DNA of 64,000 bases from PALSA-612 sp963711315 (GTDB lineage Bacteria > Actinomycetota > Thermoleophilia > Gaiellales > Gaiellaceae), in assembly GCA_963711315.1 (NCBI GenBank), contig CAVQDQ010000003.1, forward strand, positions 558,001 to 622,000. Reading direction: 5' to 3'. Positions 1 through 9,639 of this stretch are shown piece by piece (within the stretch, counting starts at the first letter, position 1; the number at the start of each line of letters is the position of its first letter). Made by a program: the position numbers and the translations under genes. Under the pieces are notes generated by a model. It was given only the letters and a program-made list of their open reading frames with translations, did not search any database and was not told the DNA's origin.

Positions 1-2
1 AA

Positions 3-2635
3 GCAGACCGCCGGTACGGCAGTGTGCTGATGTGCCGCGGCATCGAGGCGGAGGCATCGTTGTCCTTCGCCGGCCTGTCGGAGCTCCTCGCCCCCGTCTT
101 CGAGGAGGTCGCGGACACGCTGTTGCCGCCGCGACGACGAGCACTGGAAGTCGCACTCCTGATTGTCGAGCCGGGCGATGCGGCGCCCGACGTGCACGCA
201 ATCGGCCTAGCGGTGCTCGACGTGCTGCGCACTCTCGCGTTGGCCGGGCCGGTTCTCGTCGCGCTCGACGATCTGCAGTGGCTGGATCCGGCATCGGCGG
301 ACGTCGTCCAGATCGCGCTCCGACGTCTCCGCGACGAGCCGGTGCGACTGCTCGCGACCGTGAGGCTCGGGCCCGACCTGGCGAACCCCTTCGAGCTCGA
401 CCGCTCGTTCACCGCGTCGCGGTTCGAGCAGCTTCCAATCGGCCCGCTCAGCGTCGCCGCGATCCACACGTTGCTCGAAGAGCGCCTCGGCCTCGAGTTC
501 ACCCGACCGGAACTTGCCCGTGTCTGGGAAGCGACGGGCGGTAATGCCTTCTTTGCGCTCGAGCTCGGCCGTGAGTTCGTCCGCACGAACACGCGACCTG
601 TCCCCGGTGAAGCGCTGCACATCCCCGAGAGCCTGCAGGAGTTGCTGGGCGGCCGTCTGGGACGGCTCCCAGCCGACACCGCGGACGTCTTGCTCGAGGT
701 CGCGTCCCTCGCCCGTCCCACGGTCGAGGTCGTGGCGAAGGCGCATGGAGATCAGGCACAGGTGCTCGAGGCGCTGGAGGCGGCCACACGCGAGAGCGTC
801 GTCGAGCTCGACGGGGAGCACATTCGCTTCGCGCATCCGCTGCTCGCCTCGATTTGCTACCAGCGCGCGCCGGTCTGGAAGCGCCGCGCCGTCCACCGCG
901 CGCTTGCGGGCGCGGTCTCTGACGTCGAAGAGCGCGCCCGTCACCTGGCCCTCGCCGCGGAGGGCGCCGACCCCGGAATCGCATCTGAGCTGGATAAGGC
1001 TGCCGAACAGGCGGCCGCCCGCGGGGCTTCCGCCGCGGCAGGTCGAGCTCTGGGACCTCGCTGCCGAGCTGCACCTCGGACGACCCCACCCTTGTACTGC
1101 AGCGACGCTTGCACTCGGCCACATACCACCGCCTTGCCGGCGATGGGGAGCGCGCCGTTGCGACGCTCAACGAGCTCTTGCAGGAGGCTCCTTCCGGTGT
1201 CGAGCGGGCGGACGTCCTCTTCGAGCTCGCGCTGACGCGCAGAGCGAGCGCGCCAAGCATCATCGATCTCTGCAACGAGGCGCTTGCCGAGGCGGGTAGC
1301 GACGAGGTGCGCTCGACGAGGATTCTCGCCTACCGGAGCTTCATGCGCCTGTTCCAGGCGGACGTTCGGGAGGGGCTGGTCGACGCAAGGGCCGCGTTAG
1401 AACGGGCTGAACACGTCGGTGACCCCACGCTGCTCGCAGTGGCGATCGCACGAGTCGGGCACGCCGAAGTGTGGGCCGCGGAGACGCCGACGCCCGGTCT
1501 CGTCGAGCGAGGAGCTGAGATCGAGGCACGTCTCGGGCTCTCGCTCGAGTACTACGAGAGCCCGCGCGTAGCACTCGCCCGCATGCTTGGGGCATCGGGG
1601 GAGATCGAGCGAGCCCATGCCATCTTCGAGGAGCTGGAGCAGGAAGCGATCGAGCGCGGCGACGAGGGAAGCAGAGGTCAGATCCTCTGGCGGCTCGCCC
1701 TCATGGAGTGGTACATGGGTCTCTGGCATCGCGCGCTCGAGCACGCGACTGCGGCACTCGAGATCGCGGAGCAAACGGGAGAAGTGCATCAGCGCGCCTT
1801 CATGGGCCGGATCAAGGCGCTGATCGAGACGGATCTCGGTCTCGTCGAGGAAGCGCGGCGCGCAGGGAAGGAAAGTCTCCAGCTTGCGCAGGAGATGTCG
1901 GACGAGGTCAACACATTCACGTGCAGTGGCGCGCTCGGGCGACTCGAGCTCGCGCTCGGCAACCTCGAAGCCGCAGGCACCTACCTCCGCGACATCCCCG
2001 GCCGGGCGCTCTCGCTCGGGTACAACGACCCGACGGCGCCATTCTGGGGAGATGCGATCGAGACCCTCGTCTCGCTTGGCGAGCTCGAGCACGCCCGGGA
2101 CTACCTCGGCCCCTACGAGCAACACAGCGCTCGCCTCGGAGACCCGTGGGCCGTTGCCGTCGCCGCCCGTGGCGCCGGCCTGCTCGCCGCCGCGGAGGGT
2201 GACGTGACGCGCGCTCTTGCCGCTTTCGAGCGCTCCCTCACTGAGCTCAATGGGATGCCGTTTCCACTCGAGCGCGGCCGCACGCTGCTCTGCCTCGGGA
2301 CGGTGCGTCGGCAGGCGCAGCAGAAGAAGGCAGCCCGCGAGGCCCTCGAGCGGGCGCTCCAGATCTTCGAGGAGCTGGGGGCACGGCTATGGGCGGACAA
2401 AGCTCGCGCCGAGCTCGCGCGGATCAGCGGCCGGCGGGCGCCCTCCGACGAGCTGACCGAGACGGAGCGGCGAGTCGCCGAGCTGGCCGCGCAGGGCCGC
2501 ACGAACAAGGAGATCGCCGCCGAGCTCTTCATGGGCGTGAGCACCGTCGAGGCGCACCTCTCCCGGGTCTACCGCAAGCTCGGCGTCCGGAGAGCCGAGC
2601 TCGCCACCAGCCTGGAACGGGTTGCTGCCACATGA
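3..2635 (+). CDS. LAL-type AAA ATPase/LuxR transcriptional regulator, copy 1 (5'-truncated, frameshifted)
   Basis: The gene enters from the left edge, so its N-terminus and Walker A motif are missing. The reading starts in the segment that follows Walker A in the two downstream paralogues (CRGIEAEASLSFAGLSELL) and includes the Walker B-like stretch VALDDLQWLDP. The central part is helical and TPR-like. The last ~60 residues form a LuxR/GerE helix-turn-helix (ELTETERRVAELAAQGRTNK, then STVEAHLSRVYRKLGV). Compared with the paralogues the frame shifts by +1 near 1044 and again near 1077; correcting both restores AGELWDLAAEL followed by SDDPTLVLQRRLHSATYHRL. Both shifts look like single inserted bases, either assembly error or recent inactivation. 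The stop overlaps the next start (ATGA). The activating signal is unknown; LAL proteins usually act as ligand- and ATP-dependent activators. Confidence 0.85.
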
Positions 2636-5403
2636 CGACCTCCGTCATAGGGCGGGAAGATGAGCTCAGCGCCATCGGAGCGTTCATCACCGCAGTCGAA
2701 GAACGGGGTCCTGCCGCGCTCGTCCTGTCCGGCGAAGCCGGGATCGGCAAGACAGTCCTCTGGGAGACGGGCGTCGATGAGGGCCGTGGGCGTCTCGAGC
2801 GTGTTCTGACCTGCCGTGGAGTAGAGGCCGAGGCCTCGCTCTCGTTTGCCGGGCTCTCGGAGCTGATCGCCCCCGTGCTCGAGGAGGCGGCGCCCTCACT
2901 CGTCCCGCTGCGAAAGCGGGCGCTGGAGATCGCGCTGCTGCTCGCCGAGCCCGGCGACCGGCCTCCGGATGCGCACGCGATCGGGCTCGCCGTGCTGGAT
3001 GTACTTCGGGTGCTGGCCGAGCGAGGGCCCGTGGTCGTAGCCGTCGACGATGGCCAATGGCTCGACCCGGCCTCCGCCGGTGTGCTGCAGATCGCGCTCC
3101 GCCGCTTGCGTGACGAGCACGTAGGCCTCCTGGTGACCCTGAGGAGGACGCCCGACATCGCAACCCCGTTCGAGCTCGACCGGTCGTTCCCCGACGACCG
3201 GCTCACGCGGATCTCGCTCGGCCCACTCAGCCTCGGTGCGGTGCACAACCTGCTCAAGGAACGGCTCGGATTGGACCTCACTCGCCCGGAGCTCGCGCGC
3301 GTGCAGGAGGCGACGGCCGGCAATCCCTTCTTCGCGCTCGAGCTGGGACGCGAGCTCGTCCGCACGAACACGAGGCCGGCACCAGGCCAGGCGTTGCACG
3401 TGCCCGAGAGCCTCCAGGAGCTGCTCGGCGGCCGCCTCGCCCGGCTCCCGGGCGAGACCCTCGACGTGCTTCTCGAGGTGGCGGCGTTGGCCCAGCCGAC
3501 GGTCGAGCTCGTCGCCGCAGTGCAGGGCGACCGGAAGCGCGTCCTCGAGGCGTTAGAGGCGGCTGTGCTCGAAGCCGTAATCGAGCTCGATGACTCGCGC
3601 CTCCGCTTCGCGCACCCACTGCTCGCCTCGATCTGCTATGAGCGCGCACCGCTCTGGAAACGCCGCGCCGTGCACCGGGCGCTCGCCGAAGCCGTCTCGG
3701 ATGTCGAGGAGCGCGCCCGCCACCTCGCGCTCGCCGCCGAGGGGCCCGACGCAGAAATCGCATCCGAGCTGGACACGGCCGCCGGCCAGGCGGAGTCGCG
3801 CGGCGCGCCTGCCGCAGCCGCCGAGCTCGCCGAGCTCGCGGCCGAGTTGACGCCGGACGACCCTGCTCTCGCCCGAGCGCGGCGGCTACGGGCGGCCAAC
3901 CTTCACCGCCTCGCCGGAGATAGCGATCGGGCGGTCGTGATACTCGAGCAGCTTCTCGCCGAAGTTCCGTCTGGCGCTGAGCGGTCGGACGTGCTCGTCG
4001 CGCTCATCCGGACATTCAAGGCCGACTCTCCAGCGCTGATCAAGCTCGCTGACGAAGCCCTGGTCGACGCGGCTGGCGACGATATGCGCTCGGCACGGAT
4101 CCTGGCGTTCCGGGCCTGGCACCGTTTGTTGGAGGCAGACGTACGCTCGGCCCTCGTCGACGTCCGAATGGCTTTGGAGCAGGCCGAGCGTGTTGGCGAC
4201 CCCGGGCTTATCGCCCATGTGATCGCTCGGGTCGGTCAGGTGGAGACCTGGGCAGCAGACATCACACCGGGTTTGCTGGAGCGCGGCGCTGCGATGGAGG
4301 AGCGCCTCGGGCTGTCCCGCGACTACCAGGCGGCTCCGACCTTTTCGCTGGCTCGAATGATGCTGCGCCTGGGTGATATCGAGGGATCGCGTGCCATGTG
4401 CGAGGGACTCGAGCGCGAGGCAGTCGCGCGAGGCGACGAGACGACGCGTGCCTTGTACCTCTTGACCCTGACCGAGATCGAGTGGGTTGCCGGCCGACTG
4501 CGAACGGCGCTCGACCACGCCGCCGCAGCCCAGGAGATCGGCCAGGACGCTGCGTTTCTTCCCACCCCTACGTGGGTTGCTCGAGTCGGAGCCCTCGTCG
4601 AGACCGACCTCGGTCTCGTCGACGAGGCGCGAGTCCATGCAGAAGAGGGCCTCGCGTCCGCCCGCGCCCTCTCACACGAGATCTTCGTGATCCTGATCCT
4701 CGGCGTGCTGGGGCGGCTGGAGCTCGCGCTCGGCAACCTGGATGCTGCCGCCGACTACCTGCGCGACCTGCCGGGACGCCTCCTCGCTGGCGGGTTGAAC
4801 GACCCGACCCAACCTGTCTGGGCAGATGCGGTCGAGACTCTGATCGCGCTGAGTGAGCTCAAGCAGGCCCGCGCTTACTTCGACCGGTATGAGGCGAACG
4901 CTGAGCGGCTGGGGAGCCCCCGAGCTATGGCCGGCGCCACGCGCTGTCGTGGCCTCCTCCTCGCCGCGGAGGGCGAGACGTCGGAGGCAATGGGAGCCTT
5001 CGACGACTCGCTGACCTATGCCGCCCCGTTCCCGCTCGAGCACGCGCGCACCCTTCTGTGTCTGGGCGCGGTCCGCAGGCATGCGCAGCAAAAGAAGGCA
5101 GCCCGCGAGGCGCTCGAGCAGGCGCTCGCCATCTTCGAGAATCTCGACGCCCGCCTCTGGGCCGAGAAGGCGCGCGCCGAGCTCAGACGCATCAGCGGCC
5201 GGAGGCCTGCGGACGAGGAGCTGACCGAGACCGAGCGACGAGTGGCCGAGCTCGCGGCGCACGGGCGCACGAACAAGGAGATCGCCGCCGAGCTCTTCAT
5301 GGGCGTGAGCACAGTCGAGTCTCACCTCTCGCACGTCTACCGCAAGCTCGGTGTGCGCCGCGCGGAGCTTGCGACCACCCTAGAGAAGGCGGCGGCCAGA
5401 TGA
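2632..5403 (+). CDS. LAL-type AAA ATPase/LuxR transcriptional regulator, copy 2
   Basis: Intact 923-residue regulator. Walker A GEAGIGKT is at residues 34-41 and Walker B-like VVVAVDDGQW at 134-143. A long alpha-helical, TPR-like signal domain follows, and the C-terminal LuxR helix-turn-helix occupies roughly the last 62 residues (TETERRVAELAAHGRTNKEI, STVESHLSHVYRKLGV). Size and order match the MalT/LAL family of large ATP-binding activators, which are cytoplasmic and DNA-binding. The start chosen is the ATG that overlaps the previous stop (ATGA); it aligns with MTTSVIGRE of copy 3, and the longer open frame upstream lies inside copy 1. The 3' end overlaps copy 3 in the same way, so the three should be translationally coupled. 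The target regulon is not visible; the gene just downstream is the 8229 membrane protein. Confidence 0.92.
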   Translation: MTTSVIGREDELSAIGAFITAVEERGPAALVLSGEAGIGKTVLWETGVDEGRGRLERVLTCRGVEAEASLSFAGLSELIAPVLEEAAPSLVPLRKRALEIALLLAEPGDRPPDAHAIGLAVLDVLRVLAERGPVVVAVDDGQWLDPASAGVLQIALRRLRDEHVGLLVTLRRTPDIATPFELDRSFPDDRLTRISLGPLSLGAVHNLLKERLGLDLTRPELARVQEATAGNPFFALELGRELVRTNTRPAPGQALHVPESLQELLGGRLARLPGETLDVLLEVAALAQPTVELVAAVQGDRKRVLEALEAAVLEAVIELDDSRLRFAHPLLASICYERAPLWKRRAVHRALAEAVSDVEERARHLALAAEGPDAEIASELDTAAGQAESRGAPAAAAELAELAAELTPDDPALARARRLRAANLHRLAGDSDRAVVILEQLLAEVPSGAERSDVLVALIRTFKADSPALIKLADEALVDAAGDDMRSARILAFRAWHRLLEADVRSALVDVRMALEQAERVGDPGLIAHVIARVGQVETWAADITPGLLERGAAMEERLGLSRDYQAAPTFSLARMMLRLGDIEGSRAMCEGLEREAVARGDETTRALYLLTLTEIEWVAGRLRTALDHAAAAQEIGQDAAFLPTPTWVARVGALVETDLGLVDEARVHAEEGLASARALSHEIFVILILGVLGRLELALGNLDAAADYLRDLPGRLLAGGLNDPTQPVWADAVETLIALSELKQARAYFDRYEANAERLGSPRAMAGATRCRGLLLAAEGETSEAMGAFDDSLTYAAPFPLEHARTLLCLGAVRRHAQQKKAAREALEQALAIFENLDARLWAEKARAELRRISGRRPADEELTETERRVAELAAHGRTNKEIAAELFMGVSTVESHLSHVYRKLGVRRAELATTLEKAAAR

Positions 5404-8180
5404 CGACCTCCGTCATCGGGCGGGAGGCGGAGCTCAGCGCGATCGACGACTTCCTCCGGCGCATAAGCGACGGACCGGCGGCGCTCGTCCTCTCCGGCGA
5501 GGCCGGCATCGGCAAGACAATCCTCTGGCACAAAGGTCTGGAAGAGGCGCATGACCGTCTCGACCGGGTTCTGAGCTGTCGGGGCGTGGAAGCCGAGGCG
5601 TCCTTTTCCTTCGCTGCGCTGTCCGAGCTACTCGCCGGCGTCGTATCTGAGGTAGCGCAGGAGCTCGCGCCGCCGCGCCGCCACGCTCTCGAGGTGGCGC
5701 TCCAGCTCGCAGAACCCGGCGACCTGGCTCCCGACGCGTACGTAATCGGGCTTGCCTTGCTCGACGTTCTAGAGACGCTCGCCGAACACGGCCCTGTCCT
5801 CGTCGCGGTCGACGACGCTCAGTGGCTCGACCCGGCTTCGGCGGGCGTGCTGCAGGTTGCGCTTCGCCGTCTGCGCGAGGAGCCCGTCGGCCTGCTGGCG
5901 ACCGTCCGACTGGGGCAGGAGGTCGAAAGCGCCGTCGAGTTCGAGCACTCCTTTGTGGAGGAGCGGCTGCAGCGAATTTCTGTTGGGCCGCTGAGCGCGG
6001 GAGCACTGCACACCCTGCTTGAGGAGCGGCTCGGGTTAGGCCTGACGCGGCCAGAGCTGGCACGCGTGCGGGAGGCAACGGCGGGCAACCCGTTCTTCGC
6101 GCTCGAGCTCGGTCGCGAGCTCGTCCGTACGAACACGAGGCCGGCGCCGGGCCAAGCGTTGCGCGTGCCCGACAGCTTGCGGGAGCTGCTCGGCGGCCGT
6201 CTTGACCGTCTGCCGGCGTACACCGGCGATGTTCTCATCCAGGTGGCAGCCCTGGCTCGGCCCACCGTCGATCTGGTGGCTTCGGCACACGGAGACCGGC
6301 AACGCGTCCTCGATGCACTGGAGGCGGCTGCGCACGAGGGCGTCGTCGAGCTCGACGACTCGCACGTTCGCTTCTCCCACCCGATGCTGGCCTCGATCTG
6401 TTACGAGCAGGCGCCGGTCTGGAAGCGCCAGGCTGTGCACCGGGCGCTCGCCGCGGTGGTCGACGACATAGAGGAGCGTGCGCGCCACCTCGCGCTCGCC
6501 ACAGACGGGCCTGATGCCGTCGTCGCCTCCGCGCTCGACACCGCCGCCGAGCAGGCGGCTGCCCGCGGTGCGCCAGCGGCCGCGGGCGAGCTCGCTGAGC
6601 TCGCGGCCGAGGTCACCCCGGCCGATCCTGCCCTGGCGCGGCAACGGCGCCTGCGCGCGGCAAACCTTCACCGCCTCGCGGGAGACACGGAGCGGGCGAT
6701 CGCCATGCTCGAACAACTGCTCGAGGAGGCTCCGTCTGGCGTCGAGCGGGCGGACGTCCTCGTTGCGCTTGTCGGGACGTTCATGGCCGACTCCCCGACG
6801 CTGATCGAACTCTCTAACGAGGCTCTCGTCGAGGCGGCCGGCGACGACGCGCGCTCGTCGCGAATCCTGGGCCTCCGAGCCTGGCACCACTTGTTGCGGA
6901 ACGACGTACCGTCGGCGCGCGTCGACGCCAGTATGGCTCTGGAGAAGGCCGAGCGTGTTGACGACCCCCCGCTGATCGTCGCTGCAATCGCCCGGGTGGG
7001 TCAGGTGGAAACCTGGTCGGCCGAAGTCACTCCCGGCTTGCTCGAACGAGGCGTCGACATGGAGGAGCGTCTTGGGCTCGCCCTCGACTATCAGGCAAGC
7101 CCGAGCTACTCGCTCGCCCGACTCATGATCCGTCTGGGCGAGATCGAGCGATCTCGTGCGATGTTCGAGGAGCTGGACAGGAAGGCAGTGGCGCGAGGCA
7201 ACGAGGGGACGCGCTTTCTGAACCTCTGGTCCCTGAGCGAGATCGAGTGGATTGCCGGCCGTTGGCGGCAGGCCTATGGCCACGCCGCTGCAGCCCAGGA
7301 GCTCGGCGAGCAGACGGTGCCCAACATGACCCCTCCCTGGGTGGGCCGGGTCAAAGGCCTCATCGAGGCGGACCTCGGTCTCGTCGAGCAGGCGCGCGCC
7401 CATGCCGAGGAAGGCCTGGCGTCCGCGCGTGCGATATCGCAGGAGATCTTCACCCTCCTTAATCTCGGCGTGTTGGGCCGGCTGGAGCTCGCGCTCGGCC
7501 ACCCGACCGCTGCCGCCGAGTACCTGCGCGAGCTGCCCGAGCGGCTGCTCGCCGGCGGGCTGAACGACCCGACCCAACCCGTATGGGCCGATACGATCGA
7601 GACCCTGATTGCGCTCGGCGAGCTCGAGCTGGCCCGTTCCTACCTGGAACCGTACGAGGCGAACGCGCGGCGGCTGGGGAGTCCCCGGGCTGCCGCGGGC
7701 GCAGCCCGCTGTCGTGGGCTCCTCTCCGCAGCCGACGGGGACTTGTCGGCTGCGACGGAAGCTTTCGACGCCTCTTTGGCAGACGCAGCGCCGTACCCGC
7801 TCGAGCTCGGCCGCACGCTGCTCTGCCTCGGGGTGGTGCGCCGGCAAGCGCAGCAGAAGAAGGCTGCCCGCGAGGCGCTCGAGCAGGCGCTCGCCATCTT
7901 CGAAGAGCTGGGGGCACGACTATGGGCGGAGAAGGCGCACGCCGAACTCGCGCGGATCAGCGGCCGCCGCGGCCCCTCGGATGAGCTGACCGAGACCGAG
8001 CGCCGAGTCGCCGAGCTGGCCGCGCAAGGTCGTACGAACAAAGAGATCGCCACCGAGCTCTACATGGGCGTCAGCACAGTAGAGGCGCATCTTTCCCGCA
8101 TCTACCGCAAGCTCGGCGTCCGCCGTTCGGGGCTAGGGTCGCTGCTGGCGAAAGAGAGGGGCGAAGCCGCTCAACTCTAG
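5400..8180 (+). CDS. LAL-type AAA ATPase/LuxR transcriptional regulator, copy 3
   Basis: Intact 926-residue paralogue of copy 2, co-linear from MTTSVIGREAELSAI to the LuxR domain. Walker A GEAGIGKT is at residues 33-40, the Walker B-like stretch is VLVAVDDAQWLDP, and the C-terminal helix-turn-helix reads TETERRVAELAAQGRTNKEI then STVEAHLSRIYRKLGV. The ATG start overlaps the copy 2 stop. The final residues (SGLGSLLAKERGEAAQL) diverge from copies 1 and 2, as expected at the end of a tandem array. The three copies probably arose by duplication, and differences in their central domains suggest different ligands. This is inference from layout; no ligand-binding motif is recognisable. Confidence 0.92.
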   Translation: MTTSVIGREAELSAIDDFLRRISDGPAALVLSGEAGIGKTILWHKGLEEAHDRLDRVLSCRGVEAEASFSFAALSELLAGVVSEVAQELAPPRRHALEVALQLAEPGDLAPDAYVIGLALLDVLETLAEHGPVLVAVDDAQWLDPASAGVLQVALRRLREEPVGLLATVRLGQEVESAVEFEHSFVEERLQRISVGPLSAGALHTLLEERLGLGLTRPELARVREATAGNPFFALELGRELVRTNTRPAPGQALRVPDSLRELLGGRLDRLPAYTGDVLIQVAALARPTVDLVASAHGDRQRVLDALEAAAHEGVVELDDSHVRFSHPMLASICYEQAPVWKRQAVHRALAAVVDDIEERARHLALATDGPDAVVASALDTAAEQAAARGAPAAAGELAELAAEVTPADPALARQRRLRAANLHRLAGDTERAIAMLEQLLEEAPSGVERADVLVALVGTFMADSPTLIELSNEALVEAAGDDARSSRILGLRAWHHLLRNDVPSARVDASMALEKAERVDDPPLIVAAIARVGQVETWSAEVTPGLLERGVDMEERLGLALDYQASPSYSLARLMIRLGEIERSRAMFEELDRKAVARGNEGTRFLNLWSLSEIEWIAGRWRQAYGHAAAAQELGEQTVPNMTPPWVGRVKGLIEADLGLVEQARAHAEEGLASARAISQEIFTLLNLGVLGRLELALGHPTAAAEYLRELPERLLAGGLNDPTQPVWADTIETLIALGELELARSYLEPYEANARRLGSPRAAAGAARCRGLLSAADGDLSAATEAFDASLADAAPYPLELGRTLLCLGVVRRQAQQKKAAREALEQALAIFEELGARLWAEKAHAELARISGRRGPSDELTETERRVAELAAQGRTNKEIATELYMGVSTVEAHLSRIYRKLGVRRSGLGSLLAKERGEAAQL

Positions 8181-8187
8181 GGCTTTC

Positions 8188-8202
8188 GGGGTTTCAGACC
8201 CC
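8188..8202 (+). terminator. weak hairpin after the LAL array
   Basis: GGGGT-TTCAG-ACCCC forms a 5-bp stem with a 5-nt loop seven bases after the copy 3 stop. It is short and has no T-tract, so this is only a candidate terminator between the regulator array and the 8229 gene. Confidence 0.3.
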
Positions 8203-8215
8203 CCACCCTACGCCC

Positions 8216-8221
8216 TACCGT
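8216..8221 (+). promoter_or_regulatory. -10 box (TACCGT), leaderless spacing
   Basis: TACCGT matches the actinobacterial TAnnnT -10 consensus and ends 7 nt before the ATG at 8229, the spacing that gives a leaderless mRNA. The same arrangement recurs before many starts in this window. Confidence 0.45.
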
Positions 8222-8228
8222 CGACGGC

Positions 8229-9062
8229 ATGGTCTACGTCGTCGAGAGATACCTCCCCGGGCTCTCCCGCTCCGACCTCCTCCGCGGGCTCTCCAGGCTC
8301 GAGCAGGAGGCACAGCGGGAGAACGCTCCGGCGGTGCGCTACCTCGGCTCGACCGTAGTCCTCGGAGACGAAGCCTGCTTCTGTCAGTTCGAAGGGCCCT
8401 CAGAAGCGGCCGTCGCCGAGGCGAACCGGAAGGCGGGCCTGTCATTCGACCGGATCGTTCCCGCCCTAAACGTCACACCCCACGAAAGGAGAAGTCCGAT
8501 GAACGTCTCGACTTCCGTTCCTGCCACCATCGAGATGCGGCGAAGCCGCATGCTCGGCCTCATCGCCGCCGTCGCCGTGGCGGCAGCCGGCATCACCGCA
8601 ATCCTGCTCATCTTCGCAGTGAAGACGGGTAGCGAATCCGTCAGCGCCCGGCCCACTGTCGCTGTGCCGCGCACGAGCGGCGAGCTGCAAGCGTCCTTCG
8701 AGCAGTTCGCCAAGGGGATCAGCACCATGGCGCAGGCGCAGCAGGCCGCCGCGGTGCTCTACGCCCTCGGGCTCAGCCCGAAGGACCAGGAGTACGTCCA
8801 GGCGATGACCTCGCTGTCACCCGTCGAGCAGGCAGCTGCCTTCGGCGGACCCGGCGCGGTGCTCGATGCCCTCGGGCTCAGCCGGCGGGACATGCAGTAC
8901 GTCATGGGGATCACCTCGATGACCCCTCGCCAGCAGGCTGCTGCCTTCGGTGGCCCGGGCGCAATGCTCGATTTCCTCGGGCTCAGCCGGCGGGACAGGG
9001 AGTACGTCATGGGGATCACCCGGCTGACGAAGGCCGAACAGGCTGCTGCCTTCGGCCGGTGA
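8229..9062 (+). CDS. DUF4242-like segment joined in frame to a repeat-bearing membrane protein
   Basis: Residues 1-90 resemble the small DUF4242/SCO4226 (nickel-binding-type) family (start MVYVVERYLPG; a Cys in GDEACFCQFEG). Residue 91 is an ATG at 8499 preceded by a strong Shine-Dalgarno (AAAGGAG, 7-nt spacing), so a second protein of 187 residues probably also starts there. That part has one membrane segment (LGLIAAVAVAAAGITAILLI, about residues 112-131) and a tail of three 35-residue repeats built on the pattern LGLSRRDxxYVMGITSMT..QQAAAFGGPGA. No stop separates the two parts. This may be one fused gene, two genes with readthrough, or a lost stop. The tail function is unknown; being extracytoplasmic and repeated, it could bind a surface ligand. 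It lies directly downstream of the three LAL regulators. Confidence 0.7.
   Translation: MVYVVERYLPGLSRSDLLRGLSRLEQEAQRENAPAVRYLGSTVVLGDEACFCQFEGPSEAAVAEANRKAGLSFDRIVPALNVTPHERRSPMNVSTSVPATIEMRRSRMLGLIAAVAVAAAGITAILLIFAVKTGSESVSARPTVAVPRTSGELQASFEQFAKGISTMAQAQQAAAVLYALGLSPKDQEYVQAMTSLSPVEQAAAFGGPGAVLDALGLSRRDMQYVMGITSMTPRQQAAAFGGPGAMLDFLGLSRRDREYVMGITRLTKAEQAAAFGR
8763..9059 (+). repeat. three 105-bp coding repeats (35 residues each)
   Basis: Repeats span 8763-8867, 8868-8972 and 8973-9059 (the last is cut to 29 residues by the stop). Each encodes (A/F)LGLS(R/P)(R/K)D, then (E/Q)YVxxxTSxxP, then QAAAFGGPGAxLD. Conservation at both DNA and protein level points to recent tandem duplication. Confidence 0.85.
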
Positions 9063-9079
9063 AACGCTCGACATATCGG

Positions 9080-9116
9080 GAACGGGCGGGCACGCGGTTC
9101 CGGTGCCCGCCCGTTC
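9080..9116. terminator. strong bidirectional terminator hairpin
   Basis: A perfect 14-bp inverted repeat, GAACGGGCGGGCAC (9080-9093) and GTGCCCGCCCGTTC (9103-9116), with a 9-nt loop. It sits between the convergent genes ending at 9062 (+) and 9122 (-), so it can serve both. No T-tract is evident, as is common in GC-rich actinobacteria. Confidence 0.8.
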
Positions 9117-9121
9117 TACGT

Positions 9122-9616
9122 CTAGTGCTCCGGCGGTGGGTAGACCGCGTCAGGCTCCTGGTTCTCACCCGGTGGGCCGCTGAAGATCTCCGTGATCACG
9201 CCGAGGTCGCGGTCGGTGGAGAGATACGCGAAGTTGACACCGTTGTATTCGCCGCCCAGGACGATGTCGTGTCCGCGCTCTGCGAGCTCCGCGATCGTGC
9301 TCTCGTAGCTCCGCACGCCGACGCCGACGTGGTGCACGCCGGGCCCATTCGTGGCGAGGAACTGCGCGTAGATGCTGTCCTCGTCGAGAGGCTCGACGAG
9401 CTCCCACTGCACCTGCCCGACCTGCGCCAGGGCAAGTCGCCAGGTACGCGCGACCGGCTGCCCTCCCTCCTGCATGTTGCGCACCGTGTCGGGGTTGAAC
9501 TCGTAGATGTCCCACGGGCCGATTCCGTAGTCCCGGACGTAGGTCTCCATCGCCAATTCGAGGTCGCGGACGACGACAGAGATCTGCAGCGTCTCGGTGA
9601 ACAGCGGCTCGCGCAT
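9122..9616 (-). CDS. VOC-family (glyoxalase/bleomycin-resistance fold) protein
   Basis: A 164-residue protein with the paired beta-alpha-beta-beta-beta VOC layout. The first half begins LQISVVVRDLELAMETYVRD and the second contains GPGVHHVGVGVRSYESTIAE, as in methylmalonyl-CoA epimerase-like and aromatic dioxygenase-like members. The second-half His residues (HH in GPGVHHVGV) and Glu in GVITEIFSG are plausible metal ligands. The substrate cannot be read from sequence. It is divergent from the SDR gene at 9640, with both -10 boxes overlapping at 9623-9632, so the pair is probably co-regulated and part of the catabolic block to the right. Confidence 0.8.
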   Translation of the reverse strand: MREPLFTETLQISVVVRDLELAMETYVRDYGIGPWDIYEFNPDTVRNMQEGGQPVARTWRLALAQVGQVQWELVEPLDEDSIYAQFLATNGPGVHHVGVGVRSYESTIAELAERGHDIVLGGEYNGVNFAYLSTDRDLGVITEIFSGPPGENQEPDAVYPPPEH

Positions 9617-9622
9617 CGGAGA

Positions 9623-9632
9623 ATCTTAGAAT
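9623..9632. promoter_or_regulatory. overlapping divergent -10 boxes (VOC/SDR)
   Basis: Leftward TAAGAT (complement of 9623-9628) lies 6 nt before the VOC start at 9616. Rightward TAGAAT (9627-9632) lies 7 nt before the SDR start at 9640. The boxes share two bases, so RNA polymerase cannot occupy both promoters at once, and both transcripts would be leaderless. Confidence 0.55.
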
Positions 9633-9639
9633 CGTCCGC

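Noticed and set aside
6036..7847. 603-codon minus-strand frame antisense to LAL copy 3
   Set aside because: Similar antisense frames lie opposite the same domain in copies 1 and 2, as expected from codon bias in paralogues. No domain is recognisable.
8763..9059. CRISPR-like regular repeats
   Set aside because: The 105-bp period is fully coding, with no spacers; it is a protein repeat. No CRISPR array or cas gene was seen anywhere in the window.
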